DNA of 40,541 nucleotides from an uncultured Methylococcaceae bacterium (GTDB lineage Bacteria > Pseudomonadota > Gammaproteobacteria > Methylococcales > Methylomonadaceae), in contig CAJXMF010000021.1 of assembly GCA_913056195.1 (NCBI GenBank), positions 1 through 40,541 of the forward strand. Direction: 5' to 3'. Every line of letters begins with the position of its first letter. Within the stretch, counting starts at the first letter, position 1. Positions 40,324-40,541 of this stretch are shown here, one piece after another. Under the pieces are notes generated by a model that worked only from the letters and a program-made list of their open reading frames with translations, was not told where the DNA came from and made no database searches. The position numbers and the translations under genes were made by a program.

Positions 40324-40541
40324 TTATACCTTCCTAATATCTTGTTAAATTCCAACGACCTATATTTGTGGCAACCGGTAACAAACCAGCCTGACCCAAA
40401 AATTGTCAAATCCACCATTCTACTGTGTAATCCCTTAATGTCAATTTGGATGCCCTTTGATTCATCACTGAAAACTAAATTAAAACCGTAACTACTCAGC
40501 GTAAATTCTTCTGTGGGCATAGGCTGTTGATTTATCAGGCT
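40324..40541. other. Upstream region of mcl; no supported gene
   Basis: The stretch to the window edge holds the mcl ribosome site and probably its promoter. A 66-codon minus-strand frame crosses it but has no ribosome site and runs into the mcl start, so it is not called a gene. Confidence 0.5.

Noticed and set aside
40320-40520. 66-codon minus-strand frame upstream of mcl
   Set aside because: No ribosome site, no recognisable motif, and it runs over the mcl ribosome site and start; probably chance.

Overview
The window looks like a chromosomal segment of a gammaproteobacterial methylotroph, most likely a methanotroph of the order Methylococcales. Three things point there: gamma-type housekeeping blocks (aroK-aroB-damX-hemE, def-fmt-rsmB-DUF4390-ntrYX, rplM-rpsI, pilMNOPQ), serine-cycle genes (malyl-CoA lyase plus both malate thiokinase subunits), and a MoxY-like two-component system. 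This is inference from gene content; no 16S rRNA or methane oxidation gene is present.

Layout. 1-2.9 kb: Zur repressor and a ZnuD-like TonB receptor, each preceded by a Zur-box-like palindrome. 3.2-5.4 kb (minus): K+-independent-type membrane pyrophosphatase followed by an unannotated 56-residue ORF and a terminator. 5.6-5.74 kb: remnant of a transposase. 5.8-9.1 kb: SWIM/SNF2 helicase. 9.1-9.6 kb: non-coding, with REP-like hairpins and a terminator. 9.6-13.9 kb: aroK, aroB, damX-like, hemE. 13.98-14.39 kb: hicBA toxin-antitoxin. 14.6-21.4 kb: def, fmt, rsmB, DUF4390, ntrY, ntrX, tightly overlapped. 21.45-22.3 kb: rplM-rpsI with promoter and terminator.

22.5-28.6 kb is the accessory region of most interest. 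It is a plus-strand metal-handling cluster with an 80-residue membrane protein ending Cys-His, a stand-alone FixI/CcoI-type cysteine domain, a His-rich membrane protein with a second strong internal start, an HMA2-like membrane protein, a Cu+-type P1B ATPase with an altered HP motif, a DsbD_2/TauE-like membrane protein and an EcsC-family protein. It probably manages copper (or a related soft metal) at the membrane, which would matter in a copper-demanding methanotroph. The full combination is not one I recognise as a named system.

28.6-29.0 kb: frameshifted IS5-like transposase. 29.0-31.0 kb (minus): histidine kinase and LuxR-type regulator. 31.3-36.4 kb (minus): pilMNOPQ. In many relatives this operon directly precedes aroK; here it is about 20 kb away and inverted relative to aroKB, and near-identical terminator hairpins mark both ends of the split. 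36.5-37.0 kb: thpR. 37.2-40.3 kb (minus): mcl-mtkA-mtkB, with a long inverted repeat between mcl and mtkA. No tRNA, rRNA or CRISPR array was seen.
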